A stretch of 64,000 nucleotides of DNA from assembly GCF_030268885.1 (NCBI RefSeq), contig NZ_BSSA01000020.1, positions 62,001 through 126,000 of the forward strand, in the 5' to 3' direction. This DNA is from Kitasatospora phosalacinea. Its GTDB lineage: Bacteria; Actinomycetota; Actinomycetes; Streptomycetales; Streptomycetaceae. A model generated the notes under the pieces. It searched no databases, was not told where the DNA came from, and saw only the letters and a list, made by a program, of their open reading frames with translations. Of the stretch, positions 60,291 to 64,000 are shown one piece after another. Every line of letters starts with the position of its first letter. The stretch's first letter is position 1. Both the position numbers and the translations under genes were made by a program.

Positions 60291-61904
60291 ATGGCATCTT
60301 CTTCCCCCGCGGCGACCACCGACCGGGAGTTCCTCAACGCTGCCCCCTACCCGGTGGTGGTGCTCGGTCCCGACGGCGCACTGCTGCACTCCAGCCCCAG
60401 CGCCCGCCGCCTGCTGGCCGCCTCGGCCGCGGACGGCGTGCCGCCCTGGCTGCTCCGGGCCCACCTGGACCTCGCGGCGGACGGCGCCCGCCCGGGCCCC
60501 GTCCGGCACGCCCACCCCGTCGCGGGCCCGGTCGAGGCGCACCCCACGCCCCGGCCCGACGGCAGCACGGTGTGGTGGTTGGTCACCCCGGAGGGCTGCG
60601 CGGGCCTGCTGCCGCGGACCGCCGGGGACGGTGCCTGCGACTGGGAACTGCTGACCCGGCTGTCCGGCCTGCTGCTCTCCTCGCTGAACGTCGACCGGAT
60701 CCTGGAGACGGTCGCCCGCCAGGCCGCGCTGCACCTGGCCGACGCCGCCGTGGTGGTCGCCCCCGGCGGACGGACCCTGCGCCTGGTCACCTGCCTGCGC
60801 GACGGCGACCCGGCGCACGTCCAGGTGCGGGCCGACCCCGCGGAGGTGCCCGGCCTGGCCGAGGCGCTGCAGGGCTTCCCGCCGGTGCCCTCGCGCTGGA
60901 TCGACCCGGACGCCGCCCCGCAGTGGCTGCGGCCCGCCGGCTTCGGCCGGGTCGGCTCGGTCCTGGTCACCCCGCTGCCCGGGCACGGCGTCCCCGCCGG
61001 GGCGCTGGTGCTGCTGCGCGCGGCGGGCGGCGGCCCGTTCGCCACCGAGGAGGAGGTCTTCGCCCGGCTGTTCGCCACCCGGGCCGGGGCCGCCGTCTCC
61101 GCGGCCGTGATGTACTCCGAGCAGGCCGCCGTCACCGACCTGCTGATGCGCGAACTCCTCCCGCCCCGGCTCGAACACCTCGACGGGGTGGACTACGCGG
61201 GCGGCTACCGGGCCTCCGTCGACCGCGACCGGATCGGCGGCGACTTCTACGACGTCCACCCCGCCGACCAGCCCGGCGGCGAGACGCTCGCCCTGCTCGG
61301 CGACGTCAGCGGCAAGGGCCTGGAGGCCGCCGTGATGACCGGCAAGGTCCGCAACACGCTGCACGCGCTGCTGCCGCTCGCCGACGACCACGGGCGGGTG
61401 CTGAACCTGCTCAACCGGGCCCTGCTCACCTCCCGGCACACCCGCTTCGTCAGCCTGGTCCTGGCCTCCGTGCGCCGCGAGGACGACCGGGTCCGGGTCC
61501 GGTTGTCGGCCGCCGGGCACCCCGCGCCGATGGTGCTCAGGGCCGACGGCCGGGTCACCGACTCCACCACCCTCGGCAGCATCGTCGGCGTCCTGCCGGA
61601 GGCCACCACCTGCACCGACACCGTCCTGCTCGACCCCGGCGAGGCGTGCGTCCTCTACAGCGACGGCATCACCGAGGCCAAGGGCGGCCCCACCGGCCGC
61701 GAACAGTTCGGCGAGCACCGGCTCCGGCAGGCCCTCGCCCAGTGCGCGGGCCTGCCCGCGGAGGCGATCGTGGAGCGCATCCAGATGCTCACCGCGCAGT
61801 GGCTGCGCGACGGCCGGCACGACGACATGGCGGTCATGGTCATCGCCGCACCCCCGCACGGCCACCTGCCCGTGGTCACCGGACGGCGAGGAGACACGGC
61901 ATGA
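60291..61904 (+). CDS. PAS/GAF-PP2C (SpoIIE) protein phosphatase
   Basis: A 537-residue phosphatase. A PAS-like domain (about 15-100; LNAAPYPVVVLGPDGALLHS), a GAF domain (about 120-270; LTRLSGLLLSSLNVDRILET) and PP2C (about 300-530) with RIGGDFYDVHP, GDVSGKGLEAAVMTG, YSDGITEAKG and RHDDMAVMVIA. Metal-binding Asp residues are all present. It heads an operon with the B12-binding protein and a STAS protein, its likely substrate. No clear ribosome binding site or SigB-type box precedes it (GGGTAG at 60140 lacks a -35). Confidence 0.9.
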   Translation: MASSSPAATTDREFLNAAPYPVVVLGPDGALLHSSPSARRLLAASAADGVPPWLLRAHLDLAADGARPGPVRHAHPVAGPVEAHPTPRPDGSTVWWLVTPEGCAGLLPRTAGDGACDWELLTRLSGLLLSSLNVDRILETVARQAALHLADAAVVVAPGGRTLRLVTCLRDGDPAHVQVRADPAEVPGLAEALQGFPPVPSRWIDPDAAPQWLRPAGFGRVGSVLVTPLPGHGVPAGALVLLRAAGGGPFATEEEVFARLFATRAGAAVSAAVMYSEQAAVTDLLMRELLPPRLEHLDGVDYAGGYRASVDRDRIGGDFYDVHPADQPGGETLALLGDVSGKGLEAAVMTGKVRNTLHALLPLADDHGRVLNLLNRALLTSRHTRFVSLVLASVRREDDRVRVRLSAAGHPAPMVLRADGRVTDSTTLGSIVGVLPEATTCTDTVLLDPGEACVLYSDGITEAKGGPTGREQFGEHRLRQALAQCAGLPAEAIVERIQMLTAQWLRDGRHDDMAVMVIAAPPHGHLPVVTGRRGDTA

Positions 61905-63118
61905 GCACCGACACCCCGCCCCTCACCCCTGCCGCGCCGCCCCGGGGCGCAGCCCGGGAGGGAACCGCCCCCGCCCCGGCTCCGGCCCCCGTCCCCGCTC
62001 CGGCCCCGCAGGTGCCCGCACCGGCGGTGACCGCGTCCGCGGTTCCTGCCCGGACTCCGGCGGTGTCCGTCCCCGTGGTGTCCGTGCCCGTTCTCGTCGA
62101 GCAGGTCTGGGAGGCCGTCATCGGCGGTGACCAGGCCCGGGCCGCGGCCCTGGCGACGGGGGCGTTGGAGGCGGGGCTGGAGCCGGAGGCGCTGCTGCTC
62201 GACGTGATCGGCGGGCTGCAGGCGCGGATCGGCCGGGAGTGGGCGGCCGACCGGATCACCGTGATCCAGGAGCACGCCGCCACCGCCGTCAACGAGCGGG
62301 TGGTGGCGCTGGTCGCGGGCCATCCCGCGTTCGCCGCCGTCGCGGCCCGCCAGCCGGACCGCGGCCGGGTCGCGGTGGCCTGCGTCGACGGCGAGTGGCA
62401 CGCCTTCCCGGCCCGGCTGCTGACCGAGGTGCTGGTGCTGCGCGGCTGGCGGGTGGACCACCTCGGCGCCCAGTGCCCCACCCCCCACCTGATCGCCCAC
62501 CTGCACCGGACCGCCCCGGACGCGCTGGCCCTGTCCGCCTCGCTGTCGACCCGGCTGCCCGCCGCGCACGCGGCCGTCACCGCCGCCCAGGCCGCGGGCG
62601 TGCCGGTGATCGCCGGGGGCGCCGCGTTCGGTCCGGACGGCCGGTACGCCCGGCTGCTCGGGGCCGACGCCTGGGCACCCGACGCCCGCACCGCGGCCGA
62701 ACGCCTCGCCCGGGGGCTGCCGCTGCCCAGCACCCCGCACCAGCCCGTCGACGACCTGCCGCACCTCGCCGACCAGGAGTACACCCTGGTCAGCCGGAGC
62801 TCCCGCGAACTGGTGGGCGCCGTGATGGCGGCCCTGGAGCGGGAGCGCCCGGCCGTCCGCTCCTACACCCCGCTCCAGCGGGCGCACACCCTCGACGACC
62901 TGGGCCACATCGTCGAGCACCTGGCCGTCACCCTCTACACCGGCGACCCGGAGCTGTTCACCGCGTTCACCGACTGGACCAGGGAGGTCCTGCGGGCCCG
63001 CGGCGTCCCGGACGCCCTGCTGGCCTTCGCGCTGACCGTGCTGCGCGAGCAGTTGCGCGACCTGCCGCGCAGCGTCGCCGTCCTGACGGCCGCCCTGTCG
63101 ACGGGGGACGCCGCGTGA
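61901..63118 (+). CDS. Cobalamin-binding protein with CarH-type W-x9-EH motif
   Basis: A 405-residue protein. The first 60 residues are Pro/Ala-rich and disordered. A four-helix cobalamin-cap domain (about 65-150) has W114-x9-E124-H125, the motif of B12 photoreceptors such as CarH. A B12-binding Rossmann domain follows (about 155-275) with E165-W166-H167, His167 being the expected lower ligand, then VLVLRGWRVDHLGAQCPTPH, and SxL and GG motifs. A C-terminal helical domain (about 290-400; ELFTAFTDWTREVLRARGVP) resembles RsbR-type N-terminal helical domains. There is no HTH. It is coupled to the PP2C gene and STAS gene by 4 bp overlaps. Confidence 0.85.
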   Translation: MSTDTPPLTPAAPPRGAAREGTAPAPAPAPVPAPAPQVPAPAVTASAVPARTPAVSVPVVSVPVLVEQVWEAVIGGDQARAAALATGALEAGLEPEALLLDVIGGLQARIGREWAADRITVIQEHAATAVNERVVALVAGHPAFAAVAARQPDRGRVAVACVDGEWHAFPARLLTEVLVLRGWRVDHLGAQCPTPHLIAHLHRTAPDALALSASLSTRLPAAHAAVTAAQAAGVPVIAGGAAFGPDGRYARLLGADAWAPDARTAAERLARGLPLPSTPHQPVDDLPHLADQEYTLVSRSSRELVGAVMAALERERPAVRSYTPLQRAHTLDDLGHIVEHLAVTLYTGDPELFTAFTDWTREVLRARGVPDALLAFALTVLREQLRDLPRSVAVLTAALSTGDAA

Positions 63119-63432
63119 GCGCCCGCCCCGCACCCGGGCCCCGTACGGTCACCGTCCCGGTGGAGGGCGAACTCGACCACGAGAGCTGCGAGGAGCTCGT
63201 CCGGACGGTGACCGTCCACCTGGCCGCCCGCCCGCCGGTCGAGGTGCTGCGGCTGGACTGCGCGGGCATGTCGCTGTGCGACTCGATGGGCCTGTCCGCG
63301 CTGCTCCAGATCCGCCGGGACGTCGACGCCGCCGGGGGCCGCCTGCGGCTCGACCACCGCCCCGCCCACCTGGACCGCCTGCTGCACCTCACCGGCACCG
63401 CCGACTACCTGCTCGCCGACCGCCCGGCCTGA
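63115..63432 (+). CDS. STAS-domain anti-sigma factor antagonist
   Basis: A 105-residue STAS protein: VPVEGELDHESCEELVRTVT, LRLDCAGMSLCDSMGLSALL with the phosphorylatable Ser in CDSMG. It is probably dephosphorylated by the PP2C encoded first in the operon. It is coupled to the B12-protein gene (GTGA). The stop codon lies within the first copy of a 16 bp tandem repeat. Confidence 0.88.
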   Translation: MSARPAPGPRTVTVPVEGELDHESCEELVRTVTVHLAARPPVEVLRLDCAGMSLCDSMGLSALLQIRRDVDAAGGRLRLDHRPAHLDRLLHLTGTADYLLADRPA

Positions 63433-63460
63433 GCCGCGTCCGACCTGAGCCGCGTCCGAC
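63429..63460. repeat. Tandem 16 bp duplication
   Basis: CTGAGCCGCGTCCGAC occurs twice in a row (63429-63444, 63445-63460). A third partial copy CTGAGCCGC is at 63477-63485. The first copy contains the STAS stop codon. Confidence 0.85.
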
Positions 63461-63552
63461 CCGGGGCCCGCCCGCCCTGAGCCGCCCGCGCCGGACCGCC
63501 CGCGTCGGGCCCGGCCCCCCGCTGCCGTCCGGGTGAGGAGCCGGGCGGGGCC

Positions 63553-63577
63553 GTTTCCGATTCCCGGACCGGGGCAG
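63553..63577 (+). promoter_or_regulatory. SigB-type promoter GTTT-N15-GGGCAG (P450)
   Basis: GTTT 63553-63556, 15 bp, GGGCAG 63572-63577. The P450 ATG is only 9 nt further on and lacks a ribosome binding site, as for the decarboxylase. Confidence 0.7.
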
Positions 63578-63586
63578 CCGACGGCC

Positions 63587-64000
63587 ATGGACCGACGACA
63601 CCACCCCCGCTGGGACAGCACCCTCCCGCTGCTGGCGCGCGGCTACGCGTGGCTGCCCGACCTGCGCCGCCGCCACCCGGGGCCGGTCGTCCGGACCAGG
63701 CTGGCGGGTCGCCCCGCGGTCGCCCTGCACGGGCCGGAGGCCGTCCGCTTCTTCTACGACGAGCGGCACGTCACCCGCGCGGGCGCGCTGCCCGAGCCGG
63801 TGAGGAGCACGCTCTTCGGGCACGGCGCCGTGCACTCCCTGGACGGCCCGGTGCACCGGCTGCGCAAGGCGATGTTCCTGTCGCTGCTGGCCGACCCGGC
63901 CCGGGTCCGCGCCCTGGTCGACGAGGTCGGCGCGGCGTGGGACGCCGCGGTGGACGACTGGGCGGGGCGGCCCCGGGTGGTGCTGCTGGACGCGGCGGCC
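63587..64000 (+). CDS. CYP152-type cytochrome P450 peroxygenase, N-terminal fragment
   Basis: The first 138 residues of a P450 that continues past the right edge. TLPLLARGYAWLPDLRRRHP, VRTRLAGRPAVALHGPEAVR, FFYDERHVTRAGALPEPVR and TLFGHGAVHSLDGPVHRLRK match the start of the CYP152 fatty-acid hydroxylases (P450 BSbeta and SPalpha), which use hydrogen peroxide directly. The heme Cys region is outside the window. It has a SigB-type promoter and probably a leaderless mRNA. Confidence 0.82.
   Translation, partial: MDRRHHPRWDSTLPLLARGYAWLPDLRRRHPGPVVRTRLAGRPAVALHGPEAVRFFYDERHVTRAGALPEPVRSTLFGHGAVHSLDGPVHRLRKAMFLSLLADPARVRALVDEVGAAWDAAVDDWAGRPRVVLLDAAA

Overview
The window looks like chromosomal DNA of a Streptomyces- or Kitasatospora-type actinomycete. 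GC content is very high. Genes are packed with ATGA/GTGA overlaps. There is an SsgA-family (SALP) gene, a streptomycete-type gas vesicle cluster (gvpY-Z-A-F-G-O-J-L-S-K), an F420-type LLM oxidoreductase and several leaderless promoters. I call 70 genes: two run off the window ends and one is broken by an in-frame amber codon. No rRNA, tRNA, CRISPR array, insertion sequence or phage gene was seen, and no gene-free stretch exceeds 300 bases.

Region I (1 to about 22.2 kb) holds ordinary regulatory and transport genes. In order: an APC permease fragment with an AmiC-like cytoplasmic binding protein and a MarR regulator; SMI1/KNR4 and HTH proteins; a Ser/Thr kinase; a TauABC/SsuABC-type ABC transporter divergent from a CitA/CitB-type two-component system; a methyltransferase and a VOC protein; a PAP2-DedA operon and a PepSY gene next to an OmpR-type two-component system, linked by a shared CTGAAG palindrome; a NarL-type two-component system beside an ABC-2 exporter; and a TetR/methyltransferase pair with twin operators. 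Several perfect 16-21 bp terminator hairpins separate these units.

Region II (about 22.2 kb to the end) reads as one stress-response island. It carries a PLP decarboxylase with CinA, a molybdopterin oxidoreductase with two partners, SDR and Zn-alcohol dehydrogenases, a large catalase, small membrane proteins, the gas vesicle cluster, Ku with split LigD ligase and polymerase plus an HhH-GPD protein, phospholipid enzymes (PLD, PAP2-DAG kinase fusion, PAP2) and Dps. It also carries a full stressosome operon (RsbR-RsbS-RsbT, ATPase-phosphatase, hybrid kinase, receiver-phosphatase, STAS), an SsgA-like protein and a second partner-switch operon (PP2C, cobalamin-binding photoreceptor-type protein, STAS). 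A CYP152-type P450 begins at the right edge.

The main observation is that sixteen transcription units in region II are preceded by G(T/C)NT-N14-16-GGG(T/C)AG-like boxes. This closely resembles the published Streptomyces SigB-family consensus (GNNT-N14-16-GGGTAC/T) but ends in G. The stressosome operon has the same box, so the island looks like a stress sigma regulon lying next to its own signalling machinery. No sigma factor gene is visible in the window. The second highlight is the PP2C / B12-protein / STAS operon (60291-63432), which keeps the W-x9-EH motif of CarH-type light sensors and may be a cobalamin-dependent light or redox input to partner switching.
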